DNA from: Halioglobus sp.
Lineage (GTDB): Bacteria; Pseudomonadota; Gammaproteobacteria; Pseudomonadales; Halieaceae
Direction of reading: 5' to 3'
Assembly (NCBI GenBank): GCA_020443425.1
Contig: JAGRIE010000026.1
Coordinates: 1-54,984, forward strand
Length of the DNA stretch: 54,984 bases
The notes below the pieces were generated by a model, which searched no databases, had not been told where the DNA came from, and saw nothing but the letters and a program-made list of their open reading frames with translations. Below are positions 17,313 to 25,467 of the stretch, in pieces. Numbering within the stretch: position 1 is the stretch's first letter; each line of letters opens with the position of its first letter. The position numbers and the translations under genes are program-made.

Positions 17313-17870
17313 CTACCAGCCTGACACAAAGTCAGCGGTATCCAGCTGCGGAAGGGTCTTCGCGGGGCCCTGCCGCGAACCGATGTACAGGAAACCGATC
17401 ACTTCCTCTTCCGCGGTGAGTCCCAGCCCTGTCATCACGTCGCGATCAAACGCCGGTGCGCCGGTGCGCCAGATCCCGGCATAGCCACTGGCCTCTGTGG
17501 CCAGCAGCAGGGCATGGGCCGCACAGGCCGCAGAATAGCGCTGCTCCTGCGGCGGGACTTTCGGGTGTTCCGAGAGTTTCGCCACCACCACCACCAGTAA
17601 CGGCGCCCGCAGCGGCGCATTGCGCGCTTTGCTGCGCGCCGCCTCATCGGCATCGGGGGTACGCGACAGCAGGGCGGCCTCCAGCAGTTCGCCGAAGGCG
17701 GCGCGACGCTCGCCGGCGATGGTGATGAAGCGCCAGGGACGCAACCAGGCGTGATCGGGGGCGCGCAATGCCGCCCGGAAAATCTCCGACATCTGCGCCG
17801 GTGATGGCGCCGGATCGGTCAGTTTCGGCGAGGAACTACGCTGTTGAAGAAAACGCAGGATATCGTTCAT
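17313..17870 (-). CDS. Nitroreductase family protein (YdjA-like)
   Basis: 185 aa, the compact single-domain FMN nitroreductase type. The N-terminal basic segment FLQQRSSSPKL, HAWLRPWRF (FMN contact) and the C-terminal GFLYIG strand fit the YdjA/NfnB-like group. It would reduce nitro or quinone compounds with NAD(P)H; the natural substrate is unknown. It lies 37 bp from the crotonase gene on the same strand. Confidence 0.85.
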   Translation of the reverse strand: MNDILRFLQQRSSSPKLTDPAPSPAQMSEIFRAALRAPDHAWLRPWRFITIAGERRAAFGELLEAALLSRTPDADEAARSKARNAPLRAPLLVVVVAKLSEHPKVPPQEQRYSAACAAHALLLATEASGYAGIWRTGAPAFDRDVMTGLGLTAEEEVIGFLYIGSRQGPAKTLPQLDTADFVSGW

Positions 17871-17947
17871 GAGGCAGTACTGCTGGCAAATGTGACCGCA
17901 ATCATACCAGCATTTTCAGGCCGTGTTGCACACGCCCAACACCGAGT

Positions 17948-18784
17948 TCAGTCCATCCGGCCGACCAGGATATTCATAAAACCCCGGTTCTGCGGCACCT
18001 GCTCCCAGTTGTCACACCACACCGCCAGTTCCTCGGCAGTCGTGGCATAGAGGCGGTGTTCAATATGATCCACAATCCACATCGGCTGCTCCAGTTGCGC
18101 CAGCAGCTCGATCAGTTCACGACCGCTGGCACCGGCCTGGCGCAATGCATGCGGTGTCAACTCGATGAGTATTCGGGGCCGGTCTTGCAGCGTTGAAAGC
18201 AGCGGCATCAAGCCAGCGATAACCTGGTATTCAGACCCCTGGGTGTCGACCTTCAGCAGATCCAGCCGCCGCAGTTCCCGCAGGTACTCGCTACCCTGGA
18301 GCAGTGCAATCGCCAGGCTGGGCCGCTCCTCCTCACCGGCGTAGACCTGGTGGTCACCGAGATTGTCCGCCGCCAGGAACAGCCGGCCCTCGCCGCTGGT
18401 GTCGGACAGCGCCGCCGCCACCGGCGTGATGCGCTGTTGTTGGCCGTTGAGCGCGGCATTGGCCTGTAACAGGCGGAAATTGTCCGGGTCTGGCTCAAAC
18501 GCAAACACCGCGCCGTCATCGCCGACCACACTGGCGGCCACCACGGAGAAGTAGCCGATATTCGCGCCCACATCGACGAACACGTCACCGGCTTGCAACA
18601 GTTGCAGCACCAGCTCGGTTTCGTAGGGCTCCCACACGCCCTCTTCCCGGATCCGACGCGACACGAACTGGTCGCGCTCACCGTGGACATACAGTTGCAG
18701 CGGCCGTGGCAGGTCGGGAATGTGCAGTGCGACTGCGCTGGATGAACTCAAGAGAGACCCCGCATGGCTGGTGGGTTTAATCAA
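17948..18784 (-). CDS. FkbM family SAM-dependent methyltransferase
   Basis: 278 aa. The SAM-binding motif DVFVDVGANIGYFSVVAA is near residues 70-87, the acidic FEPDPDNFRLL loop follows, and LLKVDTQGSEYQVIAGL is the FkbM signature at about 178-194. FkbM enzymes O-methylate sugars, polyketides or lipids; the substrate is unknown here. The start codon overlaps the end of the ketosynthase gene by 8 bp, so the two are coupled and may modify the same product. Confidence 0.85.
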   Translation of the reverse strand: MIKPTSHAGSLLSSSSAVALHIPDLPRPLQLYVHGERDQFVSRRIREEGVWEPYETELVLQLLQAGDVFVDVGANIGYFSVVAASVVGDDGAVFAFEPDPDNFRLLQANAALNGQQQRITPVAAALSDTSGEGRLFLAADNLGDHQVYAGEEERPSLAIALLQGSEYLRELRRLDLLKVDTQGSEYQVIAGLMPLLSTLQDRPRILIELTPHALRQAGASGRELIELLAQLEQPMWIVDHIEHRLYATTAEELAVWCDNWEQVPQNRGFMNILVGRMD

Positions 18785-20636
18785 TAATCATATCGTCGTA
18801 CGGCGATACGCCGTCCAGACGGACCTCCTGTCCTCCAACCGTCAGCGACGAGGTGCCCATCTCAATATCACTGTCGTGCAGTACGCCGTGATCGAACTTG
18901 TAGACGGGCGCAATGGTACCCGCAATCATACCGTCATCGTAAGCCTGTTGGCGCTCGCGCACTGCCTCATTGGCGCGTTCCCAGGCCTGCCATTCAGCCG
19001 CCGAGTAACGCGCCTGCAGCATACGTCGCGTGGTGACCGGACTCAGCAGGGTTGCGGACGCGTTGTTGCCGCCGAAGCCCTTGGCGTTGATGATCGCATA
19101 GTAGTGCTGCGCGGGATCAACCTGCCGGTGACTGTGGCTGATCGACAGGTGCGCGCGGTGTACATCGTCGGCGATACTGTCCGCCGTGGTGATGCCGGGC
19201 AGGATGCCGTGCTGCCAGATGCCCAGTGTGGTACTGAGCTGGTCGCCAGCGGCGGCACCGATCGAGTGTCCGAGGAAACACTTGGCGGCGATCACCGGCC
19301 AGCCATCGATACCGAAGGCCGCGGCCGTTCGACTGAGAATCTCTGATTCCGTGACGCGGTTCTGCGGGGTGCCCGTGCCATGCGCCTGCACCAGTCCACC
19401 GCGCCGCAGTAATTTGTCACCGACGATGGCGCGCGCTGCGGCGGTCGCCCTGGCCATGGTGATGTAGTTGCCGACGCCGGGGCCGGAGATCGACTTCTTG
19501 TGGCCATCCGCATTCACGAAGACGTCGGTGGCGGCGCCGAACAGGGTCGCTCCCATCTCCATCGCCAGTTCATCGTCGAACAGCACCACCATCTGCGCCG
19601 ACTCGGCGATGGTAAAGCCACAGTTGGGTGCGAACGGGCGACAGGCGCGGCGGAAATCCGGCTCCTGGTCCGCGTCGAGACCGTCCAGTTGGCGCAGCCC
19701 TTTCTCCGTCGCCAGCGCCCCCATCGCGGCGTATCCCTCCATGATTTCCGGGGTCACCGGCGCTTCAGCCGCACCGACAAAGGCGACCCGCGCGCGACCG
19801 CTGCGGATATCGTCAATCCCGTGCCGCAGGTTGTACAGGAAAGAGGCACAGGCGCCGAGGCTGGCACCGGTGGCGCCGAGACTGCCCAGCACATAGGCGT
19901 TGATAAAATCCGCCGGCATCTCCGCGAAGCTGAGCGGGCAGTATTTGGACGTGACGCGCTGCCCGTTGTAGCGTGACTTCAGCATGCCGCCCGCCCCGGC
20001 GGCATCGAGTTGCCCCATCGCGCTGCCGGCGTAGACGCTGATCTGGTCCACCGGCACACGCGCGGTGACATCCTCCCAATCCAGGCCGAGACTGCCCAGT
20101 GCATCGGAGGCCGCATAGACCGTCATCTGCAGGCCGCGCGGATGATTGCGCGAGGGGTACAGCTTGCCGGGGTCAAAGCCAGTGGGCAGCTGACCGGCCG
20201 ATTTCACATCGAACTCCCGCACCGTGGGCAACAGGAAATCCTGGCGACCGTTGATCTGCACGTTGACGTGGGTCACCGAAGTGCCGGTCACCACCCAGTG
20301 TGGCGGCACGATGTCCGGCAGGTGTTTGCGTTCGAGGTCGAAACTCACCGGCTGCTCATCGCTCTGTACTGGCAGCCGTTGATTCCAGCGCACGGCATCG
20401 ACGTCGAAATGCTCTGTGCCGATGCGCCGGACCAGCGTGTTGTCCAGTATGTACTGTGCCGGTGCAGCGTCGGCCGGCAGCCCCATCAGGGTTGCCAGCG
20501 ACGCCAGCGTGCGCTCGCGCCGGGACGCCGCCTGCGCCGCGTGGGTCATTCGGGCAAAGGCGTGATGCCCGGAACTTCTCCCGGCGGCGTTGACGCCCCC
20601 AAACCCCACGATTACCGGTAAACGCTGCCTTGTCAT
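18777..20636 (-). CDS. Large beta-ketoacyl synthase (KAS I/II-like)
   Basis: 619 aa from the ATG at 20636; the frame continues upstream to 21293 without plausible protein sequence and overlaps the divergent regulator, so that extension was rejected. The core thiolase-fold domain has catalytic Cys in LGACASFLYN, His in VQAHGTGTPQN and the Lys-His pair in AAKCFLGHSIGAAAG, giving the Cys-His-His triad of condensing enzymes. It is longer than FabB/FabF (about 410 aa), with an extra 170-residue N-terminal region and a C-terminal tail of about 80 residues. It condenses an acyl chain with malonyl-ACP; whether it serves fatty-acid or a special lipid synthesis is unknown. It is co-transcribed with the FkbM gene by overlap. 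Confidence 0.88.
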   Translation of the reverse strand: MTRQRLPVIVGFGGVNAAGRSSGHHAFARMTHAAQAASRRERTLASLATLMGLPADAAPAQYILDNTLVRRIGTEHFDVDAVRWNQRLPVQSDEQPVSFDLERKHLPDIVPPHWVVTGTSVTHVNVQINGRQDFLLPTVREFDVKSAGQLPTGFDPGKLYPSRNHPRGLQMTVYAASDALGSLGLDWEDVTARVPVDQISVYAGSAMGQLDAAGAGGMLKSRYNGQRVTSKYCPLSFAEMPADFINAYVLGSLGATGASLGACASFLYNLRHGIDDIRSGRARVAFVGAAEAPVTPEIMEGYAAMGALATEKGLRQLDGLDADQEPDFRRACRPFAPNCGFTIAESAQMVVLFDDELAMEMGATLFGAATDVFVNADGHKKSISGPGVGNYITMARATAAARAIVGDKLLRRGGLVQAHGTGTPQNRVTESEILSRTAAAFGIDGWPVIAAKCFLGHSIGAAAGDQLSTTLGIWQHGILPGITTADSIADDVHRAHLSISHSHRQVDPAQHYYAIINAKGFGGNNASATLLSPVTTRRMLQARYSAAEWQAWERANEAVRERQQAYDDGMIAGTIAPVYKFDHGVLHDSDIEMGTSSLTVGGQEVRLDGVSPYDDMIID

Positions 20637-20765
20637 ATGTCCCCTGATTGTTGTGCTGACCCCACCTGACAGCAGTGTACGGCGACGGAGTATCATCAAG
20701 CATGTCGTTTGCGCCAGTTTTTGTGGTATTTTTGACACACCCTCAACAAAAGGTGCCATTTCAGC

Positions 20766-21767
20766 ATGCACTCCGTCGCCGCCGTACTCTACCCACAGGC
20801 CCTGGCCACCAGCATCACGCTGCCGATGGAGATCCTGCAGGCCGCCAGCCAGATGGCCCGTGCGGCTGATCGCGGCGCCGCGAAAGTGCGTTTCCTGCTC
20901 GCCGCACCGCAGCGCCAGCCGCTGACGCTGGCCAGCGGCATCGCACTGCAGCCCGACATCGCGCTGGCCGACCTGCCCCCGCTGAACCTGTTGCTGCTGC
21001 CCGCGATCTGGCGCAATCCGCTGGCCGCGGTGACACCTGCGCAAGCGTGGCAGGGAATGTTGCAAGAGCAGGCGGCCAGAGGCACCCGTATCTGCAGCGT
21101 TGGCACCGGCAGCTACCTGCTGGCTGAGGCCGGACTGCTCGATGGCAAGGCCGCGACCACGCACTGGAACTACTTCGAGGCCTTCAGTCGCCGCTACCCG
21201 GCGGTTGACCTCAAAACGCGGCACCTGATCACGCAGAGCGGTAACATCTACTGCGTCGGCAGCGTTAACTCCATTGCCGACCTGATGGTGCACATCGTCG
21301 AGGAGTGGTATGGCAGCAGTATCGCCAGGGCTATCGAGAACCAGTTTTCACCGGAGATCCGGCGCAGCTTCCGCGCTGCCGCCTACCAGAATGAGGCGGA
21401 CAGTTCGCACCACGATGAGGTAGTGGCACAGGCACAGCAGTGGCTGCAGATGCATCTGGCAGCACCGGTATCGATGGCGCAACTGGCCGCAGAGACGCAG
21501 TTGAGTGCGCGCACCCTGCTCCGCCGCTTCAAACGCGCTACCGGTATGACACCCCTGAATTACCTGCAGAGCCTGCGCATTGCCGGCGCCAAGGACCTGT
21601 TGCGACACAGCAACCTGACAGTCGGCGACATCGCCTGGCAACAGGGCATTCAGGATGTCAGCTATTTTTCCCAGTTGTTCCGGCGCCACGCTGGCATGAG
21701 CCCGCTGCAATACCGCAACGCGGTGCGGGGCAAGCTGTTCACCGCGGGCTCCAGCGCTGAACCTTGA
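20766..21767 (+). CDS. GlxA-type transcriptional regulator (DJ-1/PfpI-like domain plus AraC HTH)
   Basis: 333 aa. The N-terminal glutamine amidotransferase-like domain (residues about 1-180) carries GTRICSVGTGSYLLAEAGLLDGK. The C-terminal AraC/XylS pair of HTH motifs lies at about 230-325 (MAQLAAETQLSARTLLRRFK and VGDIAWQQGIQDVSYFSQLF). It is divergent from the ketosynthase-FkbM unit and upstream of thiolase, so it could control either. In GlxA proteins the amidotransferase-like domain is thought to sense a ligand rather than act as an enzyme. Confidence 0.9.
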   Translation: MHSVAAVLYPQALATSITLPMEILQAASQMARAADRGAAKVRFLLAAPQRQPLTLASGIALQPDIALADLPPLNLLLLPAIWRNPLAAVTPAQAWQGMLQEQAARGTRICSVGTGSYLLAEAGLLDGKAATTHWNYFEAFSRRYPAVDLKTRHLITQSGNIYCVGSVNSIADLMVHIVEEWYGSSIARAIENQFSPEIRRSFRAAAYQNEADSSHHDEVVAQAQQWLQMHLAAPVSMAQLAAETQLSARTLLRRFKRATGMTPLNYLQSLRIAGAKDLLRHSNLTVGDIAWQQGIQDVSYFSQLFRRHAGMSPLQYRNAVRGKLFTAGSSAEP

Positions 21768-21872
21768 GAAAACAGCCCGTGTGTGGCTAAATTGGCGCCC
21801 TTTCCAATCGACAACCACGCGGTATTTTGCCCGTCATCGGCAAAATCACCTGCCACCCCCCGGAGCGCTACT

Positions 21873-23054
21873 ATGAGCAAAGATTCAGTCGTTATCGTCG
21901 CGGGTGCCCGCACCCCTATGGGCGGATTGCTGGGCTCGCTGTCCGCCGTACCGGCACCCGAACTGGCCGCCACTGCTATCGCCGCCACGCTGGAGCGCAG
22001 TGGCATCAGCGCTGGCGACATCAATGAAGTCTTTATGGGCTGCGTGCTGCCGGCCGGACTGAAACAGTGCCCGGCCCGCCAGGCAGCCATCGGCGCCGGC
22101 ATCCCGAAGTCGGCTGGCGCGGTCACGGTGAACAAAGCCTGCGGCAGCGGCATGCAGGCTGCGATCTTCGCCTATGACAGCATTATTGCCGGCACCAATA
22201 CCGCAGTGATTGCCGGGGGTATGGAAAGCATGAGCCGTGCCCCGCATATGCTGCCCGGCGCCCGTGGCGGTGTCGGTTCAGGCCACAAGAGCATGGTAGA
22301 CCACATGTTTACCGACGGTCTCGAGGACGCCTACACCGGCAAGGCCATGGGCAGCTTCGCGCAGGCGACAGCCGATGAGCGCGGCATCACGCGCGAACAG
22401 ATGGACGCGTTTGCAATCGAGTCGCTGACGCGCGCCAAGCGCGCCATTGAAGACGGCTCATTGAAAGCGGAAACTGCAGCCGTCACCGTCAAGACCCGCA
22501 AAGGCGAGACCGTCGTCACCGACGATGAGCAACCGCACAAGGCCGCCGTCGATAAAATCCCCACCCTGCGCGCCGCTTTCGCCGCCGATGGCACCATTAC
22601 CGCCGCCAACTCGAGTTCCATCTCCGACGGAGCCAGCGCGCTGCTGCTGATGAGTGGCTCGCAGGCTGAGTCCAGCGGCCTGAAACCGATGGCGCGAATG
22701 CTGGCGCACAGCCGCCACAGCCAGGAACCGGGTGAATTCACCACCGCACCGATCGGGGCGATACAGAAACTGTTCGAGAAGACCGGCTGGACGGTCGACG
22801 ATGTCGATCTGTTCGAGATCAACGAGGCCTTTGCGATGGTCACCATGATGGCGATCGATGACCTCAAACTGGACCCGAAAAAAGTCAATGTGAACGGCGG
22901 CGCCTGTGCCCAGGGCCACCCCATCGGCTCCACTGGCTCGCGCATCATGGTCACGCTGATGTACGCCCTGCAGCAGCGCGGCCTCAAGCGCGGTGTCGCG
23001 GCGCTGTGTATCGGTGGTGGCGAAGCCACCGCCGTCGCTATCGAAATGCTATAG
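21873..23054 (+). CDS. Acetyl-CoA acetyltransferase (thiolase)
   Basis: 393 aa from the ATG preceded by CGGAGCG; an upstream in-frame extension to 21783 was rejected. The acylated nucleophile is Cys90 in VNKACGSGMQ, the catalytic His is in GGACAQGHPIGSTGSR, and the second Cys is in CIGGGEATAVAI. Full length and motifs fit an AtoB/PhaA-type biosynthetic or degradative thiolase. It joins or splits acetoacetyl-CoA (or longer 3-ketoacyl-CoA). It is downstream of the GlxA-type regulator, and the dienoyl-CoA isomerase-like gene at 16.5 kb could act in the same beta-oxidation process. Confidence 0.93.
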   Translation: MSKDSVVIVAGARTPMGGLLGSLSAVPAPELAATAIAATLERSGISAGDINEVFMGCVLPAGLKQCPARQAAIGAGIPKSAGAVTVNKACGSGMQAAIFAYDSIIAGTNTAVIAGGMESMSRAPHMLPGARGGVGSGHKSMVDHMFTDGLEDAYTGKAMGSFAQATADERGITREQMDAFAIESLTRAKRAIEDGSLKAETAAVTVKTRKGETVVTDDEQPHKAAVDKIPTLRAAFAADGTITAANSSSISDGASALLLMSGSQAESSGLKPMARMLAHSRHSQEPGEFTTAPIGAIQKLFEKTGWTVDDVDLFEINEAFAMVTMMAIDDLKLDPKKVNVNGGACAQGHPIGSTGSRIMVTLMYALQQRGLKRGVAALCIGGGEATAVAIEML

Positions 23055-23121
23055 TCGCTCACCGCGACAACTCACTTTACGGCGCAGAATACCCTGCGCC
23101 GCGCCCACTGGAGGCAGCAAC

Positions 23122-24234
23122 ATGGCACTGAGTAGCGTCCCGGATATCCTCGATGATATCCGCGCTGGAAAAATGGTTATCCTGATGGACGACGAGGACC
23201 GCGAGAACGAGGGTGACCTCATTGTCGCCGCCGAGGCCGTCACACCGGAGATCATCACCTTCTTCTCCAGTGAAGCCTGCGGCCTCATCTGTATGCCGAT
23301 CACTGTGGAGCGCGCCAGGCAGTTGCAACTGCCGCTGATGGTGCGCGACAACCGCTCGCAGCACGAGACCAATTTCACAGTGTCGATCGATGCGGCACAG
23401 CGCAAGGGCCCGGGCATCAGCTCTGTGCAGCGCGCGCATACCGTATTGCAGGCCGTTGCCGCGGACGCCAAGCCCTCCGACATTGTGCAGCCCGGTCATA
23501 TTTTCCCGCTGGTTGCCAAACCCGGCGGCGTGTTGCGACGCGCCGGCCACACCGAGGCCGGTGTCGACCTCGCGCGCATGGCGGGTTTTGAGCCCGCAGC
23601 GCTGATCGTCGAGATCATGAATGAAGACGGCACCATGGCCAGGCGCCCGGAACTGGAAGTGTTTGCCGAAAAACACCAGCTGCGCATGGGCACCATCGCC
23701 GACCTGATCCAGTACCGCGCGCTGCACGAACAGTCGGTCGAACTGCGCGACAGCAAACGCGTGCAGACCGAGTTTGGCGAATTCGAGTTGCACACCTTCC
23801 TCGACCTGATCGATGACACCGTGCACTACGCGCTCACGCGCGGCACCCTGGATGAAGATATCGACACGCTGGTGCGGGTGCAGACCATCAACACGCTGCG
23901 CGATGTGCTGGGCACCTGCATCGAGGGCGAACAGGGCTGGTCCTATCGCCGTGCAATGCAGCTGATTGCAGAGGAAGGTCGTGGCGCGGTGGTCCTCATC
24001 GGGCAGCATTTGAGCGCGAACCAGCAACTGGATGAAGTGCTGCAGTTTCCCGAACCCGCCAGCGTCGCCGGCACCGGTGACTCTAGCGGCGTGCAGAATT
24101 ACCGCGTGATTGGCACCGGCTCGCAGATACTCAAGCGACTGGGCGTGGGCAAGATGCGCCTGATGTCAGCACCCATCCATTTCAATGCGCTGTCCGGGTT
24201 CAATCTTGAAGTGACTGATTTTGTGCAACCGTGA
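23122..24234 (+). CDS. ribB: 3,4-dihydroxy-2-butanone-4-phosphate synthase with degenerate GTP cyclohydrolase II domain (RibB/RibBA-like)
   Basis: 370 aa, starting at the ATG after GGAGGCAGC. Residues 1-200 form the DHBP synthase domain, with DDEDRENEGDLIVAAE and HTEAGVDLARMAG as the catalytic acidic loop and substrate-binding motifs. This domain makes the four-carbon riboflavin precursor from ribulose-5-phosphate. The C-terminal 165 residues have the RibA fold, but the zinc motif GECxxGDxxxSxRCDC has become GTCIEGEQGWSYRRAM, losing the last two Cys ligands. It is therefore expected to lack cyclohydrolase activity, as in other gammaproteobacterial RibBA variants. A real RibA should exist elsewhere in the genome. 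Confidence 0.9.
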   Translation: MALSSVPDILDDIRAGKMVILMDDEDRENEGDLIVAAEAVTPEIITFFSSEACGLICMPITVERARQLQLPLMVRDNRSQHETNFTVSIDAAQRKGPGISSVQRAHTVLQAVAADAKPSDIVQPGHIFPLVAKPGGVLRRAGHTEAGVDLARMAGFEPAALIVEIMNEDGTMARRPELEVFAEKHQLRMGTIADLIQYRALHEQSVELRDSKRVQTEFGEFELHTFLDLIDDTVHYALTRGTLDEDIDTLVRVQTINTLRDVLGTCIEGEQGWSYRRAMQLIAEEGRGAVVLIGQHLSANQQLDEVLQFPEPASVAGTGDSSGVQNYRVIGTGSQILKRLGVGKMRLMSAPIHFNALSGFNLEVTDFVQP

Positions 24235-24359
24235 ATGACAGAATTTTCACCGTAAAATGCTACTGAGTATTCGCATAACGCCGGCAAAAATGTAAGAATC
24301 CAGAGACACGCGCTACTCGCCACGGGTAGGTATTTTTCCGACAAAACCAGGTACTCAGT

Positions 24360-25463
24360 GTGTCTTTCTCCTCCTCTCGCTCAACAAACCGGGCCGGTGC
24401 CGCGCTATTGGTACTGTGCGGCCTGTTCACTGCGCCCCCCGTTATGACGCAACCGGAGACAGGTGTCCCGATCAGGGTCGAGACGGTCAAGCAACAGCCG
24501 ATACAGCGCAGTATCACCCTGACCGGTACCGTAACCTCGCCGCGCTCGTCCAGGCTCTCGGCGGCGACCGCCGGACGGGTCACAGCGCTGCACGTCGATG
24601 AGGGCAGCCAGGTAACGACCGGCGATATACTGCTGGAACTCGACCCGGTGCTCGCGCAAAGCCAGTGGCAGAGTTCCAGTGCCGCCGCCGATGTCGCCCG
24701 CCTCGCCGCCGCCGATTCAAAACGTCGCCTCGAGGAAGCGCGGGTGCTGATTCCCCAGAAAAGTATTGCCGAATCGGCCGTGCGGGACCTGGAGGCGGAA
24801 GTGGCGCAGGACAGCGCCGACCTGCAGCGCGCGCAAGCCGAAGCCAGTTACGCCAAGGGCATACTGGAACGACATGTCGTGCGGGCACCATTCAGTGGCG
24901 TAGTGAGCGCCAAACAGACAGAGCTCGGCGAGTGGGTCACACCGGGGCAGCCGGTGCTGACCCTGGTGGCGACGGAGTCGCTGCGCATGGACTTCCCGGT
25001 GTCGGAGGATTACCTGGCCGATGTCACAGTGGAGACACCGGTGACCTACACCCTCGGCGACAACTCACACCATGCGAGGCCGGGCGTTATCTCCACCGTA
25101 GTGCCCGTCACCAACCCCGGGGCCCGGACGTTCCTGCTGCATGTGCAACCGGCGCAGGCGGATGCGCGCATGATCCCCGGCATGTCGGCGCGCGCCGAGC
25201 TGACGCTGGCCACCGGTCGCAGCGGTCTGACAGTGCCGCGCGACGCCATATTGAACTATTCCGACGGCCGCGTAGTGGTCTGGGTTGTAGACAGCGGTGA
25301 GGACGGTCGCCGGGTGCGCGAAACGCTGGTGACCACCGGCGTGGTATTCGATGGCAGTGTGGAGATTCTCGACGGCCTCAGCATCGGCGACACCGTCGTG
25401 GTACAGGGCAACGAAGCCCTGCAGAATGGACAGCGCGTGTCTGTCCTCGACGCACGGTCCTAG
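24360..25463 (+). CDS. RND efflux membrane-fusion (periplasmic adaptor) protein
   Basis: 367 aa from a GTG. The N-terminal hydrophobic segment (residues 11-25) is followed by a lipoyl/barrel-sandwich half (GRVTALHVDEGSQVTTGDIL), a coiled-coil hairpin (about 95-150), the second half-motif (VVRAPFSGVVSAKQTELGEWV) and a beta-barrel domain. It links an inner-membrane RND pump to an outer-membrane channel. It is followed after 4 bp by the pump gene. No TolC-like gene is present in the window. Confidence 0.92.
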   Translation: MSFSSSRSTNRAGAALLVLCGLFTAPPVMTQPETGVPIRVETVKQQPIQRSITLTGTVTSPRSSRLSAATAGRVTALHVDEGSQVTTGDILLELDPVLAQSQWQSSSAAADVARLAAADSKRRLEEARVLIPQKSIAESAVRDLEAEVAQDSADLQRAQAEASYAKGILERHVVRAPFSGVVSAKQTELGEWVTPGQPVLTLVATESLRMDFPVSEDYLADVTVETPVTYTLGDNSHHARPGVISTVVPVTNPGARTFLLHVQPAQADARMIPGMSARAELTLATGRSGLTVPRDAILNYSDGRVVVWVVDSGEDGRRVRETLVTTGVVFDGSVEILDGLSIGDTVVVQGNEALQNGQRVSVLDARS

Positions 25464-25467
25464 CAGC

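Noticed and set aside
20637-21293. N-terminal extension of the ketosynthase to 838 aa
   Set aside because: The extension is low-quality sequence antisense to the GlxA-type regulator gene; the ATG at 20636 gives a natural start.
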